The notes under the pieces: model-generated | Databases searched by the model: none | What the model was told of the DNA's origin: nothing | Seen by the model: only the letters and a program-made list of their open reading frames with translations | Part shown: positions 1-11,610 of the stretch, one piece after another | Layout of the letters: each line of letters begins with the position of its first letter | Position numbering within the stretch: the stretch's first letter is position 1 | Assembly: GCA_013396755.1 (NCBI GenBank) | Contig: VWZF01004010.1 | Coordinates: 309,388-373,387 of the forward strand | Direction of reading: 5' to 3' | DNA length: 64,000 nt | Source of the DNA: Sclerurus mexicanus | Taxonomy: Eukaryota > Chordata > Aves > Passeriformes > Furnariidae | Position numbers and translations under genes: made by a program

Positions 1-288
1 AATGGAAACCACTTGTTTCTCCAACCTTAATTTTTTCTGGATGGCTGCAGAGCTGTCACTGGACATCGTGGACACAGAGCTGTTTGCTGACAGCCCCTGA
101 CTCAGAGTGGCATTGCCTGTAAGGAGACATCCAACAATGGGAGAGCCCAGGATTTCCAAGTACCTTGTTCAGCTCCATCACTGTTTTCACCCCCACGGAC
201 TTGGATTTCATCGACAAGATTGACGTGTGTGCAATATTTGGCCTTTGAAACTCTCTGATGGACAGAAGCCTTGAACATGGGTGATCTT
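1..288. other. Left edge, no confident gene
   Basis: Unique sequence before the first CR1. Two short stretches look faintly exon-like. One is an AG that ends a pyrimidine-containing run at about 50, followed by a short open frame closing with TGA near 100. The other is an open frame that ends in TGA near 246 (reading ...DLDFIDKIDVCAIFGL). Both are too short to call, and I recognise neither. Confidence 0.3.
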
Positions 289-584
289 CATAAAATCATA
301 GAATTATTTAGCTTGGAAAATATCTCCAAGATCATCAAGTCCAACCTGTGCCTGATCCTTACCTTGTCACTGAGCCCAGAGCACTGAGTGCCACATCCAG
401 CTGTTCCTTGGACACCTCCAGGGATGGGGACTCCAAACCTCCCTGGGCATCCCCTTCCAGTGCCTGACCACCCTTTGAATGAAGAAATTCCTCCCGATGT
501 CCAACATGAACCTCCCCTGGAGCAATGTGAGGCCATTTCCTCTTGTCCTGTTGCTTGTTACCTAAGAGAAGAGGACAACCCCAA
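289..584 (-). mobile_element. CR1 LINE fragment, 3' part
   Basis: Read on the minus strand this is the 3' UTR of a CR1 retrotransposon. The AATCATAGAATT terminal motif lies at the left end. It is followed by the phrase 'atcatcaagtccaacc', then 'cacctccagggatggggactcc', then the characteristic 'gaggccatttcctcttgtcctg' block. This layout matches the CR1 group whose 3' end reads TTGGAAAAGA rather than TTGGAAGGGAC. The piece is 5'-truncated, as is usual for CR1, and carries no intact ORF. Confidence 0.88.
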
Positions 585-589
585 AACGG

Positions 590-740
590 GTCATGGAATC
601 ATGGAATCACAAAATCACAGAATCACAGAATGGTTTGGGTTGGAATGGACCTTAAAGATCATCTTGTTCCACTCTCCTCTTATGGGCAGGGACATCTTTC
701 ACTAGACCAGGTTGCTCCAAGCCCTGTCCATCCTTACTTT
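590..740 (-). mobile_element. CR1 LINE fragment with octamer tail
   Basis: The left end (590-631) holds about five tandem copies of an 8-9-mer of the AATCACAG/AATCATGG type. Next come the diagnostic TGGTTTGGGTTGGAATGGAC and 'gggcaggga...ctttcactagaccaggttgctccaagcc'. This is a 5'-truncated CR1 3' end on the minus strand. It begins within ten bases of the end of the preceding CR1, which is of a different group, so the two are adjacent or nested insertions. Confidence 0.93.
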
Positions 741-962
741 AGTGGGGTGCCAGGGAGAGAGGGAGCAGCAGCCTGGAGAGAACCAAAATTTAGAGACACA
801 AACAGCAAACTGGAAATTGTGAGGAGATCAAAGGCAGTACTGGGAAGTATTCGTGTCTAATTGAGCCCAGAAATTAATGAGGATCCCAAAATCAAAGCTG
901 AGAGAGACAGCTGGGGAATCCTAATTTATGTTCTGCCAGCCTGGAAAACACACCTGAGAAGA
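741..962. other. Unique spacer
   Basis: Short stretch between a CR1 and a purine-rich satellite tract. No motif, gene or repeat recognised. Confidence 0.5.
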
Positions 963-1075
963 AGGCAAGGCAAGGCAAGGCAAGATGAAAGGAGAGGAGA
1001 GGAGAGGAGAGGAGAGGAGAGGAGAGGAGAGGAGACAGGAGAAAAGAGAGAGAAAAGAGAATAGAGAAAAAAAGA
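963..1075 (+). repeat. Pentanucleotide purine microsatellite
   Basis: It opens with a few copies of AAGGC (963-983) and continues as GGAGA repeated about nine times (about 990-1036). It decays into an interrupted A/G tract that runs to 1075. The plus strand is almost pure purine over about 100 bases, so mutation by slippage and non-B (triplex-type) structure are plausible. Frames across it translate to Arg/Glu/Lys repeats and are not genes. Confidence 0.92.
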
Positions 1076-3504
1076 AAACATAAAAGAAGGTGTCCTTGGA
1101 GAGAGGAAACTCTCACAGTGCAGGATTCCCCATGGGCACTGTCGAGCAATGGCACATGTAGGGACTGGAAAATCCCTTTGGTGAGCACTGAAGAGCCTGC
1201 CTGTCAGCCAGGTTGTGCTAGGCAGGTTTGGGAATGCTGCTGAAAGGAGCTCTGCAGAACAAACTCCCTCTGTGGAGCACAGGCACGTCAGAGCTGGATG
1301 TGGGGGTGATCCCGCAGGGCTGCATGGGTGACAGAGGCAGCCTGGAAAAGATCAGGCTGGAGGCTGCTTTGGGAAACATTTCGGGAGGGGGGAATGTGCC
1401 AGATGGCAGCGTGGGACAGCGCTGACCTTCAGATGGTACAGCAGGGCTCCAGCATCTGTGCTGGGCACCAGCTGGCCCTGGGGACACATGAGGGCTGGGG
1501 GAGATGCCTGGACCTGTCTCCAGTGGAGAAGAAGGACAGGGGAAGCTTAGGAAATAATGGGTAACGTATAATTTTAGCAAATAACGTTGTTCTTTCATAA
1601 GAGCAGCTAAAAATGTCCCTCTGGCACTCCAGCAGTTCCGACAGAGGAACCAGCTGGCAAGAGGGAGACACAGATAGCAAAGCCCTGCGGAGCTGCTCTG
1701 TGCAACATGGAGAAAGAAACTCTTTAATCCATGATGGGGTTTGGTGTGAAAATGGCATGTTCTGCTGTGCCTGGCAGGGGAAATGGTTGGGAGCAAGTGG
1801 CAGGGGTCAGATGTTCCCATGTAGGATGTTCCATCCGGATCCTCACCGGTTCCGCTGGACAAAGCCCAAGCCCTCCTGCATGTGTGCTCCTAATGCCTTA
1901 TCTGGGAGGTGCTTCCCGGGACTCCCTGGGGCTGTGTTGTGCATCCAAAATATTTCACAGAAAGATACTGCAAATATTTGAGATACTGAAGGCAGTGGAG
2001 TTCACAGGGATCTTGTTGTACTACAGGGAAAATTGCCAGAAGAACGGAACCAAAGTCCTGAAAAGCTCTGGGAAGGACTTACAACAGGAAAATACTCCAG
2101 GTTAAAGAAATAAAACAAACGGGTGAGGGAGGGTTGAGCCTCAGCCCCCTGGGAGCTGCAGGAGCTGCCCACACAGACCTGCTGTCCCAGTGCTCGTGGA
2201 TGTGGCATCACTTGGGCTCCCACCCATGCACCAGTCCAAGCCAGCAACGCATCCTGAACCAGCTAATCCCAGAGCAAATTCCATTCATTCCCATTGGGAA
2301 ATGCACAGAAATGGCTGATGTCACTCCCTGGGGATAGCCCCCAGCACGGTGCCACGGTGCACCCCTGCAAGGAATCAGGGTTCAGTGCCCAGCCATTCCA
2401 ACCCCTCCACCTGGAGCCACACTGGGAGCTCCGAGATTTGGGCCAGAGGACGCTGACTGTCCTTTCAGACTAACACAGAAACCTGGGAAAGCCTCTGTGC
2501 TGGCTGACCCTCTCTTCAGAGCTGTCAGGAGACTCCAGAGAGAAGGGAACACAGAGCAGGATGGGTTCCCTGGCACGGGCACAGATGCCCTGTGGCAGCA
2601 GAGCCCATGCAGGGGGTGAAACTTCAACCTGTTAACGCTGCGTGTCCTGGCAGCGCGTGCACAGCAGCGTGGGAGGAGAATGCTGACAGACAGGAATTCT
2701 TCCAGGGATCCCAGGCTGTCTCTGCTCGGAAGCAGGATGATCCTCATGAAGGATGTCCACAGGCCCACTGCCCTGGGTTCACCATGGCTGTCGAATAAAA
2801 TGTCCAACAACGCAAGACCTCGAGCGCTAGAAACTGTCAAACGAAACAAATGAGGACGGTAGTTCCAGAAATTAGAGACACGATCCAGCGCTGGCATCAA
2901 GTCATTTGTATAATTAATGACACACTAGTTCTCAATTATCATCACTGCATCCAGAAATAGTGTTATTAGAGGCTACGGCGCCCAGTCGTGTAATGGCACA
3001 TATAAAAGCTGTGCTTGCTAGACATGACCTACCTACTGTGCTGGCGACAAATAATGAACCATAATTCCCTGTTAGGAGCTTGAGTTTCTTCTGCTTTCAG
3101 CCTAATGATCTTCAGCCTAGTGAGGTCATGGAAAACACTGTCAAATGCTTGAGTGGAGGCTTGACATACCTTCAGATACCTGAGCCATCCCGTCCGGATC
3201 CCATTCAGTGTTGCTGAATTCCTGGAGAACTGCCGCGAAACTGCAGCCGTCCCTCCCAGAGGCTGAGAAACAGATGATCTGGTTAGAAAAACTCTGCAGC
3301 TGGAACGTGGGGAGCCTCCTGAACCCCACAGGGAAAGCTGGCAGAAGGCATGTGCTGGTGGGAAACAGCTGCCCTGGGTTCTGCAGGCATTGTGTATGGA
3401 AACACCAGGCAGGATGGTGGGAAGGTGACCCCCTGTGGCACCTGGGAGACAAGGTTTGTGGTCCTCATGGGTTGGGGTAGCCCAGGACTTTCAGCTGGGA
3501 GTAG
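1076..3504. other. Unique sequence, no gene recognised
   Basis: About 2.4 kb of mixed composition. Open frames up to 214 codons occur on the minus strand (1218-1862) but are rich in Ser, Pro and Cys, with no recognisable domain and no sustained splice or codon pattern. The AT-rich block at 2880-3070 is listed separately. Confidence 0.4.
2880..3070. promoter_or_regulatory. AT-rich candidate regulatory block
   Basis: The block contrasts with its GC-rich surroundings. It holds TAATTAATGA-type homeodomain cores at about 2910, CAATTATCATCA at about 2934 and a TATA-like CATATAAAAG at 2999-3008. Such clustering is typical of conserved noncoding elements, but there is no alignment to prove conservation. 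The TATA-like string has no gene downstream that I can recognise. Confidence 0.25.
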
Positions 3505-3644
3505 GAATCCCAGAGTCACAGAATGGTTTGGGTTGGACCTTAAAGACCATCTCCTTCCACCCCCTGCCATGGGCAGGGACACCTTCCACTAGGCCACATT
3601 GGTCCAAGCCCCCTCCAACCTGGCCTTGAACACTTCCTGGGATG
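3505..3644 (-). mobile_element. CR1 LINE fragment
   Basis: Minus-strand CR1 3' end. It shows 'agagtcacagaatggtttgg', 'ccctgccatgggcagggac', 'accttccactaggccacatt' and 'tggccttgaacacttcc', in the normal CR1 order. Similarity stops abruptly at about 3644, where the 'cagggatggggc' block should continue, so the copy is truncated there or later rearranged. Confidence 0.92.
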
Positions 3645-5284
3645 CACCAGCTCCTGAAAGTATCTTGATTCAAGGGATACATTGGAAATTGTCCTGCTGG
3701 AGTGGTGGATTTCCATCCAACCCCTCCCAGCCTTTTCCCTCTAATGTTTCCAAAGTCCTGTCAGATTAAAGGCTGCTCTAAATTCCAGAGTTAATGACAT
3801 ATCCAATCCTCTATGGAAATCCCCAGGGAATGACCTGCCCTCCTTCCATATCCTGGGACAACCCAGTCTTCAAACCCTCCACGAGAGAGGGCAATGAGCC
3901 CTCTCTGCCACAGGAGACCTTCTGAACTTCAGCATTCCCAGAGCACAGGGTAAGAAAGCAGAGCAGCAAAAATTAATCCCTTAAACAGGGACAGTGGAAA
4001 TGGAGAGGATGCAGCTGAGCAGCACTGGGGCTGCAAGGGCTTGGCGTGCCACAGCACCATCCTGGCTCCACCAGGAAGCCTGGCAGGACGGGCTCCAGCC
4101 ACCCCGCTGGGATAGAGGCGTTGGAAATGGCACCGTGTGGCGAGATGCTGACGGCAGCTGCCTTTCCTGGCGTCCTCCTCCTGTCGGTCAGAGACATCTG
4201 GGCTTGTCAGGGAGGTGATGGAGAAGGGGGTGTCTCGTGGGTGGAGGGATCCTGGGCGAGCCAGGGGATGAGCTGCCAGGGGGAATGGCAGCACCCAGGG
4301 TCAGCACAGGGAACGTGCACACCCCTGCATGTGTTAGCCCAGCATGGGCCAAGAACACTGGGACAGTGGTGTCCTCCCATCCCTCTGAAGGAAGGCGATG
4401 CCAGAGGGGAGGAAGGGTGGAAGTTGGGGCAGGAAAGCACATCCAGAGTCGTTGTTCCCCCATCCTGAGGGCTGCCAGGTGGCTGAGCTGCATGGGAGTG
4501 GAGGGGCACACTGGGGGACCAGACAAGACATGCACCCCAGGGCTGGGGCTGTCCAGGCACACCAAGATCCTGGGATCTGAGGGGTCTCTCCCTGCATGCC
4601 CCTGTCCTTGAGTGGCTCCACCAAGGTGCTGAGCTGTGCCAGGCGTGTTGCCGAGACGGCCGTGTTAAGCCCTCATTATGTCTGCTTGTCTAAGTTTAAT
4701 GGGTTGTGACGGAGCCCTTCGGAGATATCTAAATAATCTCTGCTAATGGATCCCATCTGTTCCTCCTCCAGCACCAGAGCCAAGGCCGTCAGCCCAGCCC
4801 AGCTGCCTGGGCACCTGCCCAGGGGCACTGAATACCCCTTGTCAAGGAGGAGATCTTCCATGTGCCCTTCCCAGGCTTCCTCTTCCTCCCAGCAGAGCTC
4901 AGGCAGTGGCCACCAGCCATGCTGGGAAAGGGGGACATCTGGGAGGAGCACAGTGCCAAGGGGTGAGCGATGTGGGGAAGGCTGATGGTTTCTCCATTAC
5001 TCAAACCTCAGTTTCCCATTTTTTGCTCTGGTTTAGCCATGGTAGGATCTCTCCAGGTTTGATCAGCATGAGCAGGAACTTGGGTGAAGATCCAGTACCT
5101 GTGGCAAGGCTGTGAACACCTGGATCAGTCCTGGCCAGGGTGGGCAGGGACAGGATGAGCCCGTGGAGGTGACCTGGCCATGAATGTGCGAGATGTCAGT
5201 GGGGAGTGGACAGGGAGACCTCCCAAGGTCCTGTGCAACTCCTGCAAAGTGTCAGGAGGGAGCAGAAGGCAAGCTTTGGAGCAG
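3645..5284. other. Unique sequence, no gene recognised
   Basis: Overlapping open frames of 90-140 codons on both strands (around 3930-4620) reflect GC-rich composition and show no known domain. An AT-rich patch at 4670-4750, including GATATCTAAATAATCTC, could be a small regulatory element. No repeat recognised. Confidence 0.4.
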
Positions 5285-5470
5285 AAAGCTTTTGACAAGG
5301 TCATAACAGGACAAATAAAAGGACTGAAAGTGTCCAAGGCCAGGTTGGATGGGGCTTGGACCGATGTGGTCTAGTGGAAGGTGTCCCTGCCCATGGCAGG
5401 GAAGTGGAACAGGAAGATCCTGAAGTTCCCTTCCAACCCAAACCATTCCATGATTTCTATGTTCTCTATG
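5285..5470 (+). mobile_element. CR1 LINE fragment, internally deleted
   Basis: Plus-strand CR1. The core 'gtgtccaaggccaggttggatggggctt', 'ctagtggaaggtgtccctgcccatggcaggg' and 'cccttccaacccaaaccattcc' leads to the terminal ATTTCTATG/TCTCTATG tail at 5453-5470. At its left end a short match to the CR1 'ataacaggacaa' region joins directly to the 'gtccaaggccagg' region, which suggests an internal deletion of roughly 150 bases relative to ordinary CR1 copies. Confidence 0.92.
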
Positions 5471-8400
5471 ACTGCCTTTAGAGGGAAAGCCAGTTCTTCT
5501 GAAGGGACAGTTCAACGAGTGTTGGTAACAGGTGTCAGAACCTCCAGACAAAAATTGTTCCACTCCAATGCTGCAAAATCCACGTGGGATATTGGAGGGG
5601 CTGGAAAGGGGGGACATGTGGCAGTGCATGGGAAGAACAGCACGGGGAAGGCATGGGAAAAGCATCCCATGCACGACCACTGGAGGTCAGTGTGGTGGGA
5701 CATGAGCCAGGGACGTGGAGGGGGCCAAGCGACCTGACTCCACAGGGAAGAGCTGGAGCAAGACCTGCGTGCCCCTCTCAGCCGTCCCGACAGGGTTAAC
5801 CCCCTGATATTGCACAGAGCCCTGACAAGGGCCGATCCCTCGGTTTTCCATTTTCCAGCAGGCCCTCTGTCACGCCGGAGCTATTTATGAGGATCTTCCC
5901 AAAGCAGCACTTGCATGCTCCAGCTGTAAATCACCAGAGATGATATCTGAGTATCATCACCGTGCATGAGACCTCACCTCTGCCAAGTCCCAGCTGCAAG
6001 GAAGCTGTTCCCTCCTCCCCATCCACTCGAGCATCCCTTGGCCGTGGGGGTGTCCAGGGAACGGCCGTCCCGGTGCCTGCCAAGGTGGATGTGTCAGTGG
6101 AGCTCTTGTCCAGCTTTCCGTGGGCAGCGTCCAGACACAGGCAATGTCCCTCTTCAAGAGGACTCAGGAGCTCGTGGACCTCTCGTGGAGGAGCTCTCCA
6201 TGGTTTTTGGCACTCACTGCACTTCCACAGGGTCAGTCCTGGTGACCCCCACTAGCAGCGGGTACCACCAAGCATTGGGTTGCTTTCTAGCAAACTGCCA
6301 CCCTGCATGTCCTGCCTTGCCGTGGCAGTGGGTTGACCTCTCCTGGCCCACACGAGCAGAGATGTGGTTCAGGAAGGGGGTTACATGGTGCCAAACTCCC
6401 AGAGAGATGCAGGCACAGGGCTGAGCCACCTGTGGCATCTCCCACCTGGCATGGTGTGTGTCCATGGCCTTGGGGCAGCTGGAGGTCTGGTGGAGTCTGG
6501 GTGGGGAGCAAAGGGAAGGGGCTGGTGCTCCTGCCAGAACAGGCTCACAGCAGAGGACCCTGGCCCAGATCTGGGACTGTAAGCAAGGGGAGTTCCTTCA
6601 GGTGCATCTCCTGAAGCTCCAGAAAGGACTCTGGTGGATGGATGGGGTAGTTTCCAAAGCACCTGGTCGTGGCCTGGCCCCACCTCAGCAAGCACCAGAT
6701 ATCTTTTTTCACCCTCACCCAAACCACACTGTCCCTTCCCCAGGACCTCCTCTCCAGGGTCACTGGGATGTCCACAGCTGGGCATGGGTCAGTGCCACTG
6801 CCACAGGCCAAGGTTCCCAGCTGGACAGCACAGGCACTCACAGAGGTGGGACCTCACCATGGCCCCATGACAAGACCATCTGGCCATGAATCTTCAGAGC
6901 CAGAGTTCCCCAGCCCATCCCAGGCACTCTGGGAACCCCCAGCCGGGCTGTCCAAGATGTTGGCTCCAGCCCTGCCCTGCCTGGGGCTCTGAGGCAGGAT
7001 TTCCACACTCTGCCTGCTCTGCTTCTCTGTCTCCAGGCTGGAAATCCCAACCATCGCAGCAAAGTGCGTAGGCTCTTTCCTGCCCAGCTCCACTTGGAGT
7101 TCAGCCCTCCCATCTCCCAGGCCTTCATCCAGCAAAGCACTTAAGTGCACACTCCTCCCTAAGTGAAACGAGTGGGGCCACTCATGCACTTAACTCTGAG
7201 CCACGGATCACCAGAACCACTGGCTTGTGCATTTCTGTGCCAGATCCCAAGCCCTGCTCCTTGGCTACAGCTTCCTTGAGAACCTGATTTGGTTTTATTT
7301 TGTTTTTATTGCTTCAGCCAGACCTGTGAAAACAAGGAAGGTGCGGGACCCAGGTGTTGGGCTGAGCGCTGAGCAGCTCACTAGAGCTTCTCTTACTTGC
7401 TCCACACATTACATACCCCCTCTAGGGAAGCCAACTTGCTTGCAAGGCTGCTGGTTGCCTGGTTTCTGTCTTCTCCAGGTGGCTGCAGCTCTTCAAGGCT
7501 CACAGCTTCTCTTCACCTCCCAGCACAGCATGCCCTGCTCGAGCACATTTGTGGGTAAAAGCTCAGCTTCTCCCCAGAGCTTCTCCCTCCCTGTCTCTGC
7601 TGCCATTTGGACCTGAGATGTTGTGCCCCAGCACATGTTTTTCACACATGTGTTACTATTCCCTGAGAAGCCGGTGCAAGAGAAGTGCCAAGACGTTGCA
7701 GTCACAGCATCACTGAAGCCCATAAATATCACGCTTGCCCCGTTCTCAAGGCGGACAAGAAAGGAGCTGTGACTCTGTCCAGCCCCATTTATCCTTCAGA
7801 CACCCAGACTGTGGAACATGCTCCTGCTTTCCGCCAGATGTTTAGAGCTCTGCTCGGTTTATTGTTTGTTTCTTGAGCCGATGAGACGGCGAGTCCGCAG
7901 GCACCAGGCCCTGGCCACGGGTGCTCAGCACAGCTCTTTGAAACCCTTGAGTCAATGCTTTGGAAAGTGTTAGGAAAGCAAGAGAAAAACACTGCCCTAG
8001 AGATTACATCCTTCCCCAGAAACCTTGGAGCGAGGTCAGGGGCAGGGAATAGGGCCGGCTGTTGTGTTTACACGAGGCTTTGAACACGTGTCTTGCTGCA
8101 GCAACACGGAGCTGCTCGCTCTGGTTGCAGCGAGGGAAGTGACGTTGAATCCAACGGGAAGCATCCCTGCAGCCCCGGGCAGGGACCCCCAGCCCAGCAC
8201 CATCCACGTGTTTCCAGCCAGCTCCATCCAAGGAGGCAGCGAATGTGGAAACCTCATTATTTCCAAACAAAAATAGAGATGCTCTGATGGCTCTGAAAAG
8301 CCCTAAGTGGTTCGGGGTGCTGGTGAGGAGAGGAGCTGGGCAGCAGCAGCCCTTCTTCCCCCTTGTCTTTTTCCTTCCCCCTCCATTCCCACGCTGCCTC

Positions 8401-8965
8401 ACAGATGTTCCTGAGGCTGATCTGGTGCTCAGATCCTTCCCCTGCCTTTCTGTGCATGGTGAGCAGGTGAATTAAAACAACTGTGCACCAGGAGCTTCAG
8501 GGACCCTGCTGGGACTTCTGGTTGCAAGAAGTCCAAGGTTCCCTTCATTCTTGCCCCTAAGGCCCTCCTACTGTTGCTCTGAAGGATTTGCAAGGGACAG
8601 AGGTTGTGGGAAGCCTTTGGCTCCCCCAACACTGTCAGTGGATTTCCCAAGGATGCAGCACTAGTTTGGATATGAGATGCACTAAGGGGCTGGGGCATCT
8701 TCAGATGTAGAACTAGCACCACCTTTCTGGGCACCCAGTGCAGGAGCCCAGCAGTGCTGGGCATGGACAGGAGCACCCCAGGCTGCCAAACCTTTCCCCA
8801 GCACTGGCTCTCCAGGAGCCTCTGGGAAGGCTGCAGGGTTTCCCTGGGATCACACCAGGACCATGAAGTTGTCAATCAGAGGCGTAGTGAGAGGATCCCT
8901 CACCCTGATGGGCATTGGGGCAGCAAGATGAGCAGTGAAATAGTCAGCACCGGGCTGAGTAGGGT
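5471..8965. other. Unique sequence, no gene recognised
   Basis: About 3.5 kb without recognisable repeats. Open frames up to 152 codons (5966-6424 plus) lack domains. A strong 3' splice-site-like string ends at about 7318 (long T-rich run then CAG) and is treated under findings. The block at 5880-5960 is mildly AT-rich and has repeated TGATATCTGAGTATCATC-like half-palindromes. Confidence 0.4.
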
Positions 8966-9001
8966 CATGGTACCAGCCATGGTACCAGCCATGGTACCAC
9001 A
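8966..9001 (+). repeat. 12-bp triplet repeat CATGGTACCAGC
   Basis: Three head-to-tail copies with period exactly 12 (starts 8966, 8978 and 8990). The third copy differs at its end. Each unit contains the palindromes CCATGG and GGTACC, so the tract is rich in short self-complementary sequence. Confidence 0.9.
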
Positions 9002-11577
9002 GTGCCAACCTGCAAAGCGAGAGATCTCCAGAGACTGATTTACAACTTCTGAAAACCCAGACACACACAAGTGGTGGAGACAAAGAGCTGAAGCAGCGTG
9101 GGAGGAGCGTGTCCCATGGCTACAACACATGTGGGCTTCCCCAACAACACTGCCTGAAGCAAAGAGTTGGGGTTTAGGTCCCAGATCTAGTCGGGACTCA
9201 AGCTGAGCCACAAAAGTGGGCAGGAGCCAGGTGAGCAGGTGACACTGATGGGGTTGGTAGACCCCTGGTCAGAACAAGGGTCCCCAAACCAGCTGCAGGA
9301 CCTGCACAGTGCAGAGCCCAGCCTGCACACAGCATCTGGCAGAGGAGCGGGTGATTCATGTCCAGCCCTTCCCCAGTCTGGAAACATTCTTGGCGTGTGG
9401 CAGCTCCCAGCTGCCCCACTGGTTAACCCTGGTTTAGCCCGGTCTGGCAGGAGATGGGGCACACGTGGCCTTATTCAACCCCCTTGGTCTAGCCCAGACC
9501 CAGACCCCTGCAATGCTCCCCATAACTCTCCCCAGAGCCCCCCAGCTCTTTCCTATGCATCCCCCAGCATGAGAAGGAGCAAGGCAGAGTTGGCACAGGT
9601 TTAAAAAAAGTGGGAAAAAGGAGATTCCCCGCCTCTCAGACATCCTGGTGGGCTGGACAGGGATGTTGCTGGTCCCCTCTGTGATAGAACAAAGTCATGG
9701 GATGGGGCTTTGGGGTAAGTAAAAGGGGAAGTCCTGGGAGAAGGTAACACCTCATTTTGTATGACTGCATTGGGGAAATGCTACAAAAGAGGCAGCCAGG
9801 GTGTACAGCAGTGTATTTCCAACAAACCCAGCGAGGCCAGCAGGTGTGCAAGGGCCAGGTGTGCCAGATGTGCTGGCTGTACCAGCACGCACAGCCCAGT
9901 CTTCTCAACCCCACCCCAGCACTGGCCAGGAGGGGACAATGACCCTGGGGTGATGGGCTGCAGCACCCACATCTGGACAAACCCTCTTGGGTGACCTGTC
10001 CTGCCTGGGGTGGCCCCAGCACTGGTTGCTGCTGCCAGCCCCATGAACTCAGCCCTGCGAGGCGTTTGCTCATCTCCCTGCTGCTCACAAGACTTGGCAG
10101 ACACCTCCTTTCTTGCCTGTTTGGGATCCAAACAGATGACCACAAGCCCAGGCTGGTCTTGCTCCACCCAGTGTGGGAAGACAGCAAGCCGTGCTTGGCA
10201 CCCCACGCTCCCGTGTCCCCAGATGGGAAACCCCACCTGGAAGGTCGGCACATCCCCCTGGTTTGGTGCACCTACCACGGAGACAAGGACCCTGGACCGC
10301 AGCAGCAGAGGGAACCACACAGGTGGGTCAGGGACATGGTGGCAGGAACGGTGGCACACTCTGGGGGTGAGCCCCTCTTTACACAGAGTCCCTTATCCAT
10401 GCTGGGGGGCAAGTGGGCACCAAGAGGCACAGGGAGGACTCATGGACCCCCCCACACACCACATGGGAACACAGCCTAATTAAGGATGCATGGGGATGAT
10501 GGTGTTAAGAGAGGCTGCTGGAATGAGACATGGCAAGGCTCAACCCATCCCTCCTGGATGCTCAGCTCTCCAGGGATGGAGAGACCAGCACCTGGACAGA
10601 CACTTGTGCATGGGGTGGACCCAGACCATAAGCAAGACAGCACCAGGCCACAGTGTCTGAGCCTGAGCTCCAGAGATGGTGGAAAGCAGAGTGTCCACTG
10701 AGAAGTGGTCACTGTCCCCTCCGCATTGGCCAGGCCTGGGTGGTCAGAGCAGAGCTGTAACGACAGCGTGGTCTCTGCAGAAGGGAGCGAAGGGAGGAAT
10801 GTGCTGTTACATGGGAGGGAGGAGATCACACCAAAGGAATGTGCTGTGCCACGGCCAGAGCTGGGGGGAGCACGAGAGGAACCAGCAGGCAGGAAAAATA
10901 AACTGTCTCTCCCAGGGCTACAGTCCTTCTGGTCACAATTTTACTTTTTTCCCTTCTCCCTCTTAAATAAAAGATGACGTCAGCCATTGTTCTGGCTGTG
11001 GAAGGGCTGCCAAAAGCTCTGGCCGTTCCTCGGTGTCCTCCAAGCTGTGCTCATCTCCCCAGTCCAGCCCTGTGGACATGAGGCCCATTGGTTGGAGTCA
11101 CCCTGTCTTCTGGTCCCTGCAGGGTTCAGGGGGCCAAGACCCAGAGGCATGGTCATGGAGTCATCAGCCCACTGCCCTTTGCTTCGTCTGATCCATCAGC
11201 ACTACCCCACCATGGCAGGTCTTTTCATCACCAACATCACCATCAGCTCCTCCAAACCCTCAGGAAGCCTGGAGCCCCCAAAACCTCCCAGGCTGATGTC
11301 CCTGAACACTGCCCAGTGCAGGAGCCGGGGTGAAGCGTCGCATGTCCCCACGAGGCTGTACACGAAATCCTGCGCCAACACAGTCTGCTCTCTCCTCCGG
11401 GCAAGGAGAAGAGCAGATCAACACCCCCTGCAAGGACACAGGTGCTGACCACCCCAGAGAGCCCTCACTGGAGCAGGGAGTCACAGTGACAAATTCAGGA
11501 TGGCAGGAGGGAGAAGAGCATCGCATTGAGGGGGCAGATCTCACGCCATCCCTGGGTGCGCTGCAGGTGGAAGGAGG

Positions 11578-11578
<1 letters not shown>
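9002..11578. other. Unique sequence, no gene recognised
   Basis: GC-rich stretch with overlapping open frames on both strands around 9636-10480 (up to 211 codons). Their mutual overlap and lack of domains argue for chance openness. No CR1 recognised. Confidence 0.4.

Positions 11579-11608
<30 letters not shown>
11579..11608 (+). repeat. (TG)n microsatellite
   Basis: Uninterrupted TG dinucleotide repeat of about 14-15 units. Likely polymorphic. Reading through it gives Val/Cys runs that are not coding. Confidence 0.97.

Positions 11609-11610
<2 letters not shown>

Noticed and set aside
861..1188. Arg/Glu-rich and Leu/Ser-rich frames over the purine tract
   Set aside because: Simple pentanucleotide repeat translated in both directions.
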